From: Betaproteobacteria bacterium Ga0077532
Lineage (GTDB): Bacteria; Pseudomonadota; Gammaproteobacteria; Burkholderiales; Ga0077523
Length of the DNA: 64,000 nucleotides
Direction of reading: 5' to 3'
Assembly: GCA_001464895.1 (NCBI GenBank)
Contig: LNEE01000051.1
Span: 1-64,000, forward strand
The notes under the pieces are model-generated. The model was not told where the DNA came from and searched no databases. It saw only the letters and a list, made by a program, of their open reading frames with translations. The translations under genes and the position numbers were made by a program. Below, piece by piece: positions 44,689 to 54,615 of this stretch (position 1 is the first letter of the stretch; every line of letters starts with the position of its first letter).

Positions 44689-45090
44689 ATGGAAGCGGAG
44701 ATGGACGCCAATGACCTCTTCCGCGAGGAGGTCGTGACCGACCGCCGCGTGGGGACCATCCGCGTCCTGCAGCCCATCACCAGCGCCGGCACCAATGACC
44801 CTTCCCGCCGCCCGCAGTACATCGGCGAGGCGCAGATCATGACGTCGGTCGGCGCCCTGCCGCTGTCGTTCGAACTGCCGGATGAATCCCTCGCCGCCGC
44901 CGTGGCCGGCTATGGCGCCGCCGCGAAGGAAGCGATGGACCGCGCGATGCGCGAGATCCAGGAGATGCGCCGGCAGGCGGCTTCCTCCATCGTCGTCCCC
45001 GGCGCGGGCGGCGGCCCCGCCCTGGGTGGTGGCGGGTTCGGTGGCGGTGGTTTCGGCGGCCCCGGTCGCGGCAAGATCCAGATGCCCTGA
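44689..45090 (+). CDS. Conserved hypothetical protein, Gly-rich C-terminus
   Basis: A 133-residue cytoplasmic protein whose name I do not know. The core (ANDLFREEVVTDRRVGTIRVL, YIGEAQIMTSVGALPLSFEL, then a helix with KEAMDRAMREIQEMRR) looks like a beta-barrel followed by a coil. The tail is a Gly-rich stretch (GGGFGGGGFGG) ending KIQMP. I chose the ATG at 44689; an in-frame GTG at 44665 and an ATG at 44701 are alternatives. It lies upstream of the SDR gene in the same direction. Confidence 0.7.
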   Translation: MEAEMDANDLFREEVVTDRRVGTIRVLQPITSAGTNDPSRRPQYIGEAQIMTSVGALPLSFELPDESLAAAVAGYGAAAKEAMDRAMREIQEMRRQAASSIVVPGAGGGPALGGGGFGGGGFGGPGRGKIQMP

Positions 45091-45124
45091 CCGCCCCACC
45101 CTTCTCCAGTCACGGGAGCCCCCG

Positions 45125-45871
45125 TTGAAGAAATCCATGATCGTGACCGGCGGCAGCCGGGGCATCGGCGCCGCCGTCGCCCGCCTCGCCGCCCAGCGCG
45201 GCTACGCGGTGTGCATCGCCTACCGCTCCGATGCCCAGGCGGCAGCCAGCGTCGTCGAGGACATCGTCACCCACGGCGGCGTGGCCCTGGCAGTGAAGGC
45301 GGACACCGGCGTGGAGGCCGACGTCCGGCGCCTCTTCGACGCGGCGCAGGCTGCCTTCGGCCCCATCGATGCGCTGGTCAACAACGCGGGCATCCTCGAG
45401 CAGCAGGCACGCGTCGAGGCCATCGATGCCGCGCGCCTGTCGCGGGTCTTCGGCACCAACGTGATCGGCGTGTTCCTGTGCTCGGCCGAGGCCGTACGGC
45501 GGATGTCGACGAAGCACGGTGGCCGCGGCGGCAGCATCGTCAACGTGTCATCGCGCGCGTCCCGCCTGGGCTCACCGGGCGAGTACGTCGACTACGCGGC
45601 ATCGAAGGCGGCCGTCGACACGCTCACGATCGGCCTGGCGAAGGAGGTCGCCACCGAAGGCATCCGCGTGAATGCCGTGAGCCCCGGCCTCATCCACACC
45701 GAGATCCATGCCCGCGGAGGGGAGCCCGGGCGCGTCGACCGCCTCGCGAAAGGGGTGCCGATGCAACGCGGCGGAACGGCCGAGGAAGTCGCGGCCGCGG
45801 TCCTCTGGCTCGCCTCCGACGAGGCCACGTACTGCACCGGCTCCAACATTGACGTGGCTGGTGGCCGGTAG
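45125..45871 (+). CDS. SDR family oxidoreductase
   Basis: A classical short-chain dehydrogenase of 248 residues. The cofactor loop is TGGSRGIG, NNAG is present, and the catalytic Ser (NVSSRASRL) and YAASK are intact. The basic residue in CIAYRSD after strand 2 points to NADP. The C-terminal YCTGSNIDVAGGR matches the family end. The start is a TTG at 45125, six nt after GGGAG; an in-frame ATG four codons later has no site. It resembles sugar or polyol dehydrogenases of the YgfF/glucose 1-dehydrogenase type; substrate unknown. Confidence 0.87.
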   Translation: MKKSMIVTGGSRGIGAAVARLAAQRGYAVCIAYRSDAQAAASVVEDIVTHGGVALAVKADTGVEADVRRLFDAAQAAFGPIDALVNNAGILEQQARVEAIDAARLSRVFGTNVIGVFLCSAEAVRRMSTKHGGRGGSIVNVSSRASRLGSPGEYVDYAASKAAVDTLTIGLAKEVATEGIRVNAVSPGLIHTEIHARGGEPGRVDRLAKGVPMQRGGTAEEVAAAVLWLASDEATYCTGSNIDVAGGR

Positions 45872-45964
45872 GGATTTCATCGTCGTTCGTCAGAACCTGA
45901 TTGCAATCATGCTGCCGAAGGCGCGCAATTGGCCCCCGTCCACGCTTTCTTCAGGAGGTTGTCC

Positions 45965-46504
45965 ATGTCATTCCGTACCCTGCTCACTGCCTGCTCCCTG
46001 CTCGCCGCGGGTGCTGCCCAGGCGCAGCACTTCGAGATCCCCAAGGCCGCCTTCGGCATGGAACACTGCCTCCAGGCGGTGATGAACCGGTTCCCTTCCC
46101 ACGTGAAGTCGGTGGAGATGGAATCGAAGAATGGCCGACTGAGCTACGAGTTCGAGATCAAGACGGTGATGGGGGGCGTCGAGTGGGACGTCGAATGCAG
46201 CGCCGACACCGGGGAGATCACCCAGGTGGAGCGCGACGTGAAGTCCGATGACCCGGCCTTCCGCGATGTGGCGCGCGTCTCCGAGGCCGACGCGCTCGCG
46301 ATCGCGATCGGGCGGGTGCCCGGGACGTTGCGGGAGATCGAGTACGAAGTCGCTCCGGACGGGAGCGCGTGGTACGAGTTCACGCTGCAGCTGACGGACG
46401 GTACGACGACGGAAGTGATGGTCAACGCCATCACGGGCGACGTGCTGGGCGTGGATGACGAACGGGAAGAGCGCGAGTTCTACCGCATCGGCGGCGACGA
46501 CTGA
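45965..46504 (+). CDS. Periplasmic PepSY-domain protein
   Basis: A 179-residue exported protein. Signal peptide (MSFRTLLTACSLLAAGAAQA) then two PepSY-like domains: VEMESKNGRLSYEFEIKTVMG followed by DVECSADTGEITQVERD, and REIEYEVAPDGSAWYEFTLQLTDG followed by VNAITGDVLGVDDE. Such domains bind or inhibit proteases and metals in the periplasm; the role here is not known. A perfect AGGAGG lies 7 nt before the ATG. It is followed by divergent/convergent membrane protein genes on the minus strand. Confidence 0.87.
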   Translation: MSFRTLLTACSLLAAGAAQAQHFEIPKAAFGMEHCLQAVMNRFPSHVKSVEMESKNGRLSYEFEIKTVMGGVEWDVECSADTGEITQVERDVKSDDPAFRDVARVSEADALAIAIGRVPGTLREIEYEVAPDGSAWYEFTLQLTDGTTTEVMVNAITGDVLGVDDEREEREFYRIGGDD

Positions 46505-46562
46505 CCCTCGCCGCATCGGGCGGATGGCCGCAGTGCCGTCCGCCGATTCGGGAGTCGAGGCG

Positions 46563-46772
46563 TCAGAGGCCGAGAACCCACGTCAGCACCTGCTTGGCGA
46601 TGAAGCCGAGCATGCCGAAGGCGAGCACGAAGAAGAGGACGAAGGTGCCGAGGCGGCCCGCCTTCGATTCCCGCGCCAGGTTCCAGATGATGAAGAGCAT
46701 GAAGACGATGAAGCCGCCGAGTCCGAACGTGAGTCCGAACTCCGAGACCTGCTCTTCGGTGAGCCCGAACAT
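46563..46772 (-). CDS. DUF2788 family small membrane protein
   Basis: A 69-residue inner-membrane protein. MFGLTEEQVSEFGLTFGLGG leads into two hydrophobic helices separated by ARESKAGRLGTF. This is the whole DUF2788 pattern, common in beta- and gammaproteobacteria; function unknown. It lies 9 bp after the stop of the DUF2189 gene on the same strand, so the two are co-transcribed. Confidence 0.9.
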   Translation of the reverse strand: MFGLTEEQVSEFGLTFGLGGFIVFMLFIIWNLARESKAGRLGTFVLFFVLAFGMLGFIAKQVLTWVLGL

Positions 46773-46781
46773 CGCCCGGGC

Positions 46782-47579
46782 TCAGTGACGCAGCGGCACG
46801 CGGTCCGCGTCGATCAGTTCGCGGTACGCGTGCCACGTGGCGTGGCCGATCACCGGGATCGCCACGATGAAGCCGAGAAGGGCGGTGGCGATCGACAGCG
46901 CCGTCGCGACCATGATGATCGCCGCCCACACGGCCATCGCCATCGGGTTGTCGCCGACGGCACGGGCGCTGGCAAGAAGCGCAGGCCGCAGGGCGATCTC
47001 GCGCTCCAGCAGCAGGGGCGGTGACACCGCGGTCAGTGCGAAGACGAGCGCAGAACCCAGCCCGCCCAGCACCACCCACATCAGGAAGGCGAGCGATCCC
47101 TGCTCGACGACGGCATAGCGCACGAACGCGATTGGCGTGTCGATGCGCTGGTGCACGAACAATCCGAACAGCAGTGAAGACGCCAGTACCCACGCCGTCC
47201 CCGCGGCGAGCAACAGCAGCCCGAGCCAGACGAGCGGCCGCGTTCCGCGCCGCCAGGCAGCGATCGCGTGGGACAGGGTCGGATGTTCGCCGAGCCCGCG
47301 GCGCCGGCTGATCTCGTACAGGCCCGTGGCGAGGATCGGACCGATCAGAACGAACCCCGAGAACGCCCCGGGCAACAGCGGCAGGAAGCGCAGTGCCAGC
47401 GCGAGGATGGCGAGACCACCGAGCGTCACGAGCAGGCCGTGCGCGCCGCTCGCCAGGGGCGTCGCCAGAAAATCCCGCCAGCCGAGAGCGAGCCAGTGCA
47501 GCGGGCGAAGCGTGTCGACCGCGCGCACGCCGGGCTCGGTGGGGCCGGCAGCAGAGGAGGCAATGGATCTGTGGTTCAT
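46782..47579 (-). CDS. DUF2189 family membrane protein
   Basis: A 265-residue protein with about six hydrophobic helices. Family features are the N-terminal VRAVDTLRPLHWLALGWRDF, the ISRRRGLGEHPTL loop, and the C-terminal GHATWHAYRELID. DUF2189 proteins are often near cytochrome oxidase or other respiratory genes; the function is unknown. I chose the ATG at 47579, about 10 nt after GGGAG; an ATG at 47603 is possible. It lies between the AddA gene and DUF2788. Confidence 0.88.
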   Translation of the reverse strand: MNHRSIASSAAGPTEPGVRAVDTLRPLHWLALGWRDFLATPLASGAHGLLVTLGGLAILALALRFLPLLPGAFSGFVLIGPILATGLYEISRRRGLGEHPTLSHAIAAWRRGTRPLVWLGLLLLAAGTAWVLASSLLFGLFVHQRIDTPIAFVRYAVVEQGSLAFLMWVVLGGLGSALVFALTAVSPPLLLEREIALRPALLASARAVGDNPMAMAVWAAIIMVATALSIATALLGFIVAIPVIGHATWHAYRELIDADRVPLRH

Positions 47580-47599
47580 GGCATGAGGCTCCCTGTCGA

Positions 47600-50500
47600 T
47601 CATGCGCCGCCGGCGCCGACATCGCCAGCCGCCGATGCCGGCGTCAAGGGGACCTCTTCGTGGAGCCCTCCCGCGAACACGAGCATGGCCCGGACGGGAC
47701 GATCGGGGATGAGCGACCGCAGGGCCCTCGCGTACTCGTCCATCTGCGGCCGATGGGCGGCCACGGCGACCGGCAGTTCGTCGGCGAGAGGCGGCGCCCC
47801 TGTCTTGTAGTCGAGCACCCAGACCTCGTCCGCGAACTCCACCACGCGGTCCATGCGCCGAAGTTCGCCGGCGGCACCGATGAATGCGAGTTCGTTGCGG
47901 GCCCGGACATGGCTCACGGGGTCGAAGAACCGCCGCAGTGCCGGGGTTGCCAGGATCTCGCGCGCCGCCGCGAGCAGCGGTGCGAACACGGTCTCGTTAA
48001 CACCGAGCCGCGATCGGAGCCAGTCGAGATCGCCAATGGCAGCGGGCGGTGCGAGCTGCTCGAGCAACCAATGGATGCGTTCCCCGCGCTCGGTGTCGGG
48101 GGTCGCGTCCGCGTTGCCGCGTGTGCCCACGGGCTGCGGCGCGGCCCACACTGCCGGCGCGGACGGCGGCGCCCCGTGCACCTCGGCGGCGCGCCTGTTC
48201 GCCGGCGCAGCGGCGGAGGCGTCCAGGGCGTCACCGAACACTGCACCGGCATCGGCGGTCGCGCCCAGCGCCGCCTCGATGCGGCGATACCACGTCACGA
48301 CCTGGCTGCGCCTCGCACCCTCGCTCCCGCTCACGACGAGCGCCTGCTTCGCGCGGGTCATCGCGACGTAGAGGACGTTCAACTCCTCGCGCTCGGCCCG
48401 GACGGCTTCGTCCGCGATCAGCGTCGCGCGCGACACCCCCTCCTCCCCCGACCGCGTGAGCAGCGAGAAATGCCGCGGCCGTTCGTCGTCCGGCGCCCAG
48501 TCCACCAGCGATCGATACGCCTCGCTCTTGGGTGTCCGATGCGCGTCGATGAGGAAGACGATCGGGGCCTCGAGCCCCTTCGCGCCGTGGACGGTGAGGA
48601 TGCGCACCGCGTCGCCGGCTTCGTCCGTGACGCCCTCGTCCGGCGCCTCGTCGCCCTCGCCGTCACGCAGTTCGTCGAGCGAGTCGAGGAAGCGCGGCAG
48701 GCTCGGATAGCGACCCGCGTCGAGCGTGAGCGCCAGTTCCAGGAACGCCCGCAGATTCGCCGCGGTGGCATCGCGCAGCGCCTCGGGTGCGGCGGCGCGG
48801 CATCGGTTCGCGAGGTCGGCCTCGAAGAAGATGCGATCGAGCAGGTCGTGCACCGGGAGGCGATCGGCGACCTCGAGCCAACCGGCGAGCAGAGCATGGG
48901 CGCGGACAAGCTGCGCCCCAGCGTCGCCGGCAGCCACAAGTGCTTCGAGCCGCCCCCACCATCCGGCACCCGGGCCCCGCGCGAGCCGGATGAGATCACC
49001 GTCGGTGCACGAGAAGGCTGCGGAGCGGAGCGCGCGCGCGAGGTGGAGATCCGCGAACGGCGTGACGAGGAAACGCAGCAGCGAAACGAGGTCGCCGATT
49101 TCGAGCCGGTCGAGCAGCCCGCCGCTGCGGGCGGTGACGAACGGGATACGCGCGGCGCGCAGCGCGTCCTCGAAGAGCCGCAGGTGCGTTCGGCTTCGCG
49201 CGAGGAGCATCACGTCGGCGTATCCCGCGACGCGTCGCCGTCCGCCGACCCCGACTTCCCACACCCCGACGATCGCTGCAATCCGTTCGGCCACTGCCAT
49301 GGCTTCCAGATGTCGCGCGCGGAGTTCCTCGTCGGGTAACGGCGTGGTGAGCGGATCGCGCAGCGCGCCGTCCGTCACGACTTCGGATGCCGTGGTCGCT
49401 GCCTCACGCGCGAGCGGCAGCAGTTCGACGCGTCCCGGCAGTGTCAGCTCGTGCGAGGTGTGCGCGGTGAACCCGGGGTACTCCGGCCGGCCGTCGAACA
49501 CGGCGTTGACCATCGCGATGACGGCCGGGGCGCAGCGGCGCGAGGCGTTCTGTCCGAGTGGGACGGCCTGGTAGCGATGGATCAGCCATTGCGCGGCGCG
49601 GTCGAAGAGGCGCGCCTCGGCGCGACGGAAGCGGTAGATCGACTGCTTGGGATCGCCCACCAGGAACACCGTCGGATGACGGTCGGCCTCGTCGGAGGCT
49701 TCGAGCCACGCGCGGAGCGTCTGCCATTGCAGCGGGTTGGTGTCCTGGAACTCGTCGACGAGGATGTGCCGGTACCGGGCGTCGATGCGATGGAGCAGGT
49801 AGGCCGCGTGGTCGGTATGCCGCACCAGCTGGCGCACGCGCCACTCGGCATCGGTGAAGTCGATCTGCGATCGCGCCTCCATCACGCGCCGATAGGCATC
49901 GACGAGGGCGGCGCCGCATCGCAGGGCGGCGGCCTGCGTGCGAAAAATGTCCTGCTCGGCGAGCGCGTCGCGGGCGGCGCCGAAGCGATCCGCCAACCGC
50001 GCGTGGAGTTCGAGGAACCGGATCTGCCCCTCGACGCCGAGTCGCTTCTCGCCTTCCTTCGTCGATTTCCTCGACACCGGCGTGCCCTTCTGCGTGAAGA
50101 GCGCAGCGCACACGCCATCGAAGAACCGGCCAGCTTCGGGCGTGGCCAGCGCTGCGCGGATCGCTGCGATGCGCGGGACCTCGCTCTTGCCGTCGTGGCA
50201 TTCGAGGTGGCCGAGGTACTGCTCGAGCATCGTGCGCAGGGGGAGATCCGCAGCAAGTTCGGCCGCGACGTCCGCATCCGTCCCGACCAACATGCCGGCC
50301 TCGATCGCGGCGAGCGCTGCGCCAACGGCATCCTCCTCGCCATCAGTGAAGGCCCACCACTCCGCGCGGCGCTGCCACACCCGCATGCAGAGCGCTTTCG
50401 CACCGCTCAGTCCATAGCGTTCGACGAGCGTGGAGAACGACCGCCCGGGCTCGTCGTCGGGGCGGCGGGCCTGCCCTGTCACGAAGGCGCGCCACGCCTC

Positions 50501-50950
50501 TTCCAGCAGGGGCGAGGTGCGGTCGGCGAGGGTGAGTGCGCCCGCCGCTTCGTCGAGCGGCGCGCGTTCGAGCAGTTCGAGGAACCACCCATGGAACGTA
50601 TTGATCGTGACGCCCGGACGCGCGTCGAGCACGCGCTCGAAGAGACCCCGCGCCGCGGGGACCAGCGAGCGTGCCGCTTCGGCATCGAGTTGCCGTTCGA
50701 CGAGGAATGCGACGATCGCGGTGTCGTCCGCCCGGGCAAGCTGCCGCAGCCACTCCTCGAGGCGCGCGCGCATCTCCTGCGCGGCTTTCCGCGTGAACGT
50801 GATCGCGAGGATCTCCGACGGCGCCGCACCCGCGAGCAGCAGCCGCAGGATCCGCGAGACGAGGAGCCAGGTCTTGCCCGATCCGGCACAGGCCTCGACC
50901 ACGACGCTGGCGCGGGGGTCCAGTGCGCGTTCCGCTTCGGCTGCGTTCAT
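47600..50950 (-). CDS. addA: AddA-type UvrD-family helicase/nuclease
   Basis: A 1116-residue recombination helicase. Walker A is AGSGKT (22-27), followed by superfamily 1 motifs ITFTRKAAQEMRAR, HILVDEFQDTNPLQW (Walker B), VFLVGDPKQSIYRFRRAE, LTVHGAKGLEAPIVFL and LNVLYVAMTRAKQALVV. The C-terminal nuclease domain has RRMDRVVEFADEVWVLDYKTG, with the YKTG catalytic Lys. This and the next gene form an AddAB-like double-strand-break processing nuclease, the alternative to RecBCD. The ATG at 50950 overlaps the AddB stop by 4 nt. Order addB-addA on the minus strand. Confidence 0.88.
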   Translation of the reverse strand: MNAAEAERALDPRASVVVEACAGSGKTWLLVSRILRLLLAGAAPSEILAITFTRKAAQEMRARLEEWLRQLARADDTAIVAFLVERQLDAEAARSLVPAARGLFERVLDARPGVTINTFHGWFLELLERAPLDEAAGALTLADRTSPLLEEAWRAFVTGQARRPDDEPGRSFSTLVERYGLSGAKALCMRVWQRRAEWWAFTDGEEDAVGAALAAIEAGMLVGTDADVAAELAADLPLRTMLEQYLGHLECHDGKSEVPRIAAIRAALATPEAGRFFDGVCAALFTQKGTPVSRKSTKEGEKRLGVEGQIRFLELHARLADRFGAARDALAEQDIFRTQAAALRCGAALVDAYRRVMEARSQIDFTDAEWRVRQLVRHTDHAAYLLHRIDARYRHILVDEFQDTNPLQWQTLRAWLEASDEADRHPTVFLVGDPKQSIYRFRRAEARLFDRAAQWLIHRYQAVPLGQNASRRCAPAVIAMVNAVFDGRPEYPGFTAHTSHELTLPGRVELLPLAREAATTASEVVTDGALRDPLTTPLPDEELRARHLEAMAVAERIAAIVGVWEVGVGGRRRVAGYADVMLLARSRTHLRLFEDALRAARIPFVTARSGGLLDRLEIGDLVSLLRFLVTPFADLHLARALRSAAFSCTDGDLIRLARGPGAGWWGRLEALVAAGDAGAQLVRAHALLAGWLEVADRLPVHDLLDRIFFEADLANRCRAAAPEALRDATAANLRAFLELALTLDAGRYPSLPRFLDSLDELRDGEGDEAPDEGVTDEAGDAVRILTVHGAKGLEAPIVFLIDAHRTPKSEAYRSLVDWAPDDERPRHFSLLTRSGEEGVSRATLIADEAVRAEREELNVLYVAMTRAKQALVVSGSEGARRSQVVTWYRRIEAALGATADAGAVFGDALDASAAAPANRRAAEVHGAPPSAPAVWAAPQPVGTRGNADATPDTERGERIHWLLEQLAPPAAIGDLDWLRSRLGVNETVFAPLLAAAREILATPALRRFFDPVSHVRARNELAFIGAAGELRRMDRVVEFADEVWVLDYKTGAPPLADELPVAVAAHRPQMDEYARALRSLIPDRPVRAMLVFAGGLHEEVPLTPASAAGDVGAGGA

Positions 50951-53652
50951 GCCCAGTGGTCCCGGCGGCACAGCCCGCGCATCTCGCAATGCACGCACGT
51001 GGCCTCGTCGCCATGGGCAGGCATCGGCGCCCCGGCGCGCGCCCTGGAGAGACTGTCGACCAGCCGCCGCCCCTCGGCATCGCCGGCTTTCCGCGCGTCG
51101 CCCGTCAACGGGATCGCCTCGACCTTCGGTTCGTCGACAGTCACGAAGCCCGCCGCGCTCGCGCCGTCGACGAGAAAGGCATAGCTCGGAAGCTGGACAT
51201 CGTTGCCGGCGAGGCCTTGCACGAGCCTCGACTTCGGAACCGTCTTGTAGTCGAGCACGTCGCGTTCACCCGGCCCGCGCACGTCGATGCGATCGAGCCT
51301 TCCGTGAAAGATCACGGCGCTGCCGTTGGCCAGCACGAGAGGTCGTTCGCGCTTCACCTCGCCCTCGGACCAGCGCCATCCCTCCGATTCCCTTGCGAGG
51401 TGGAAGTCGAGGTAGGACTCGATGCGCTTGCGCCATCGCGATGCCCACGCGGGCGCGAGCGGGTCGAACGCGGCGACGGGATCGAACACTTCGTCGGTGA
51501 TGGCGTGGAGCGCTACCGAGAGCACGTCGCGCGGCGCCTCGGAGGCGACCGGATGGCGCTTGTGAAAGAGGTAGAGGACCCGATGCACCAGCTCCCCGAG
51601 GTCACGCTTGTCCAGCATGTCGGTGAGATCGTCGAGCTGCGCGAGGCCCAGTTGATGGCGGGCGTGGAATCGATACGGGCATGCGACGAAGCTGCCCCAC
51701 GCGCTCACCGAGATCCGCTCGGGCAGCAGGTCCGGCGCGGACGGCGCGGGCATCGCCGGCGGCACGGGCAGCGCCGCGACGAACGGGGCCGGTACGGCTG
51801 CCGCCGCGATCTGCGCGCGCAGCGTCTCGTCGCGCAGCGAGGTGCCCCAGGCGATGTCGTGGAACGTCTCGATGGCGTCGAGCCATGGTCCGGGCGGCGC
51901 CTCGGCACCGTCGCGCCGCGCGAGCCACGTGACGAACGTGCGATCGGCGTCGAGCAGCAGTGCGGCCAGATCCTCCCGCTGCCGCGCCACGGCGAGCGCG
52001 GCGGTCGGCAGTGCGAGTTCCTGGCGGACGGCATCGTTGAAGAAGAGGCCCGGCGCGGCGCGCTGCGGCAGCCGTTCCACGTCGGCGCCGAGCAGCACGA
52101 CACCGTCGAAGCGCCGCAGACGGAGCCCGCCGAGATGGCTCATCACGACCGGGCTGCGGATGTCGCGATCGCGGAAGAGCGCGGTCTCCAATTCACCGTC
52201 GAGCCAGCGTCGCCATTCGCCGAAGGCCAGGGGAAGCGCGTCGGCGCGCGTGTCGGCTTCGAGGCGGGAGAGGCAGTCGAGGACCTGGGCGCCCGCGGGA
52301 TCGGCCGACAGCCCCGCAGAGACGCCGAGCAGGTCGAGGGACTCCCGCAGACGCGCGAGCCAGCCGTGGGCGGGTGCACGTGTCGCTTCGAGGGGCCGGC
52401 GCGATGCCCGGAGGCGGTCGATCACGCCGAGGACGTCGACGCCACCGGCATCGGCCGCCGCCCGTGCGGCGACGCGTTCGAGACCGGTGACGATGTTGTC
52501 CTCGCGGATCCACCGCTCCATGCGAGCCACGGCGTCGCGGCGGAAGTCCTCCGGGCGGTCGGAGAACACGTAGGGTGACTTCAGGAGATCGAGCAGCCCG
52601 AGGGCCGGAAAACCGTCGACCACGCAGTCGAGCCAGCGCGCGACGACGGTGGCAGCAGCGACGGTGGAAAGCGTCCAGCCGGTCTCGTCCTGCACGAGGA
52701 TGCCCGCACGTTCCAGCAGGGCCCGGAGGCGTCGGGCCGCGAGACGATCGAGCGCGACGATGGCGATCCGCTCAGCGCCCTCTGCGAGCCACTGGCGGAT
52801 GCGCAGATCGGCGGCTGCAGCCTCGTCCTCGAGGTGCAACGCCCCGTAGAGGGACATCCGCCCGCGGGCAGGATCGTCGGGAGATTCGTCTGCGAAGCGT
52901 CCGGCCCTCACGGCGAGCGGCGCGGCATGTGCGGCGGGGAGTGCCTCGGCGAGCATGCGGGCGAACGGCGCGTCGTCGAGGGCGATGTCACCTTCCACGA
53001 TGACGACCGGTGCCCGCGCGCTCCAGCGATCGAGAAAAGCCGCTTCCGAAGGGTTCCGCGGTCCCGGATCGATCAGCCACAGTGGACCCGGCGCGGCATC
53101 TGCAGCGGCGGCGAGGCCCAACTGGTAGCGGCTTGCGCTGTCGCCATCCCCGGCCAACCGGCGCCAGGTCTCGAAGGCGATGCGCGCTTCGAAACGCATG
53201 GACGCGTTGTCGGCGGCGCCGTAGGCCCGGGCGATCCGCCTCGCGAACTCGTCGAGCGATGCCGGGAGGCCGATCCGGTGGAGCGACAATTCATCGGAGA
53301 GTTGTCGGAGTTCGCGCGCAGCGGCCCAGAGCGCGCCGCGGGCGACCAGCCCCTGTTCGCGCAGCACGCCATAGAGGACGAGTTCGCGTTGGGCATCGGC
53401 AAGCCTCGGCCCGGTGACTGGCTGCTGATCGGCAAGCTCGCGCAGCGTCGTGATCCGGGGCAGCAGCAGGGCGGGGCCCTGTGCCGCGGCGATCAGCGCG
53501 CGGGCGAAAGCACCTGCCGGCGAGAGCGACGGCAGGACGATCGTGAGATCCGAAAGATCGGGCAGCGCGGCACGATGACGCTCGACGAGGCATCGCGCCG
53601 ATTCGGCCGCCAAATCGGCCCTGGGGAGCCGCAGGCGGTCGATCGGATTCAA
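50947..53652 (-). CDS. addB: AddB-type PD-(D/E)XK nuclease subunit
   Basis: A 901-residue partner of AddA with an inactive-looking N-terminal helicase region and a C-terminal PD-(D/E)XK nuclease (IFHGRLDRIDVRGPGERDVLDYKT). Cysteines that may bind a 4Fe-4S cluster, as in AddB, are C in FVACPYRF and the three of CVHCEMRGLC near the end. The start is a TTG at 53652 without a strong ribosome-binding site; no ATG or GTG fits nearby. It overlaps addA by 4 nt. Together they should resect broken DNA ends for RecA loading. Confidence 0.85.
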   Translation of the reverse strand: MNPIDRLRLPRADLAAESARCLVERHRAALPDLSDLTIVLPSLSPAGAFARALIAAAQGPALLLPRITTLRELADQQPVTGPRLADAQRELVLYGVLREQGLVARGALWAAARELRQLSDELSLHRIGLPASLDEFARRIARAYGAADNASMRFEARIAFETWRRLAGDGDSASRYQLGLAAAADAAPGPLWLIDPGPRNPSEAAFLDRWSARAPVVIVEGDIALDDAPFARMLAEALPAAHAAPLAVRAGRFADESPDDPARGRMSLYGALHLEDEAAAADLRIRQWLAEGAERIAIVALDRLAARRLRALLERAGILVQDETGWTLSTVAAATVVARWLDCVVDGFPALGLLDLLKSPYVFSDRPEDFRRDAVARMERWIREDNIVTGLERVAARAAADAGGVDVLGVIDRLRASRRPLEATRAPAHGWLARLRESLDLLGVSAGLSADPAGAQVLDCLSRLEADTRADALPLAFGEWRRWLDGELETALFRDRDIRSPVVMSHLGGLRLRRFDGVVLLGADVERLPQRAAPGLFFNDAVRQELALPTAALAVARQREDLAALLLDADRTFVTWLARRDGAEAPPGPWLDAIETFHDIAWGTSLRDETLRAQIAAAAVPAPFVAALPVPPAMPAPSAPDLLPERISVSAWGSFVACPYRFHARHQLGLAQLDDLTDMLDKRDLGELVHRVLYLFHKRHPVASEAPRDVLSVALHAITDEVFDPVAAFDPLAPAWASRWRKRIESYLDFHLARESEGWRWSEGEVKRERPLVLANGSAVIFHGRLDRIDVRGPGERDVLDYKTVPKSRLVQGLAGNDVQLPSYAFLVDGASAAGFVTVDEPKVEAIPLTGDARKAGDAEGRRLVDSLSRARAGAPMPAHGDEATCVHCEMRGLCRRDHWA

Positions 53653-53770
53653 TTCGGACGACGGGTGAAGCGGACGGCGGGGCGATGACCGCGTCGACAG
53701 GCATGACGGCCGGCGTCGCGGCCGGCGCTATCCGCCGCCTGACTCCGGACGGGCCTGCCGCCCGGGAACA

Positions 53771-54094
53771 TCACCGCTCCAGGAGATGCGCCTTCGGCTT
53801 CACGCCCTTCCACTCGTCGGCGTCGGCCGGACCGTCCTTCTTCTCGATGATGGGCTTCCAGGTCTTGGAGAGTTCGGCGTTCAGTTCGATGAAATCGCGC
53901 TGGTCGGCAGGCACATCGTCTTCCGCATAGATGGCCTCCACGGGGCATTCCGCCACGCAGAGCGTACAGTCGATACATTCGTCGGGATCGATCACGAGGA
54001 AATTGGGTCCCTCGCGAAAACAGTCGACGGGACACACGTCCACACAGTCTGTGTACTTGCACTTGATGCAATTCTCGGTAACGACGTAGGCCAT
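53771..54094 (-). CDS. fdxA: FdxA-type seven-iron ferredoxin
   Basis: A 107-residue ferredoxin. [20 protein letters not shown] is the classic N-terminus of 3Fe-4S/4Fe-4S FdxA proteins. The first cluster set is C-x2-C-x4-C-x3-CP and the second is [12 protein letters not shown]. The C-terminal helical tail ([17 protein letters not shown]) is typical of the longer proteobacterial form. It carries low-potential electrons. It lies 118 bp after the addB start region on the same strand, and is divergent from trxA. Confidence 0.96.
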   Translation of the reverse strand: MAYVVTENCIKCKYTDCVDVCPVDCFREGPNFLVIDPDECIDCTLCVAECPVEAIYAEDDVPADQRDFIELNAELSKTWKPIIEKKDGPADADEWKGVKPKAHLLER

Positions 54095-54615
54095 GTTGTC
54101 TGGTCCAGATTGGGGGATGCGGATACGATGTTTTCCCGGGCCACGGCAGGCTCCGAGGACACCGGCGCGGGATTGTAACGCGACCCGCCTTTTCAACGCC
54201 TTCGGATTTGGGCTAGGATGCGAGCGCCTCCTCGAAAGCGCCAACCGGTGCGGTTGTGATCCAGGTTGCGATCCAGTTGGTCGTCCGCCTCCCCAGATTC
54301 CCCAATCCGGTGCGGTGACCAGTTCGATTGCGGGCAGACCCCGACTTCGAATGTTTTGGAAGAACGGTGCAGAGCGCCGGCGCATGATGCCGGGCAGGGT
54401 TGCGAGACACGCGAATCACGCGAGCAGCGCAGACCATAAAAGCGCGGACCATGCGTGGGATAGCGTGGCACAGCTTGGGATAGCGTGGCACAGACCCCCG
54501 GGCAACCATCACCTCAGTTCGAGTTCCAAGTTCGATCCCCTACCCGAAGAGCCGCGGTTTTCCAGGCTCCTTCCCCACCCGATTCATGTCTTTCAAGTTC
54601 CGATGAGACACGCCG
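54095..54615. other. Gene-free region of 521 bp upstream of fdxA and trxA
   Basis: It holds the promoters of both divergent genes. The only structure seen is a direct repeat of TGGGATAGCGTGGCACAG at 54456-54473 and 54476-54493 (period 20 bp), about 120 bp before trxA. No coding frame with family similarity and no RNA gene was recognised. Confidence 0.65.

Noticed and set aside
47600-53652. RecB/RecC identity of the helicase-nuclease pair
   Set aside because: The cysteine pattern at the ends of the second subunit and nuclease domains in both proteins fit AddA/AddB better.
54456-54493. Direct repeat before trxA as an iteron or origin
   Set aside because: Only two copies, with no DnaA boxes or replication gene nearby.
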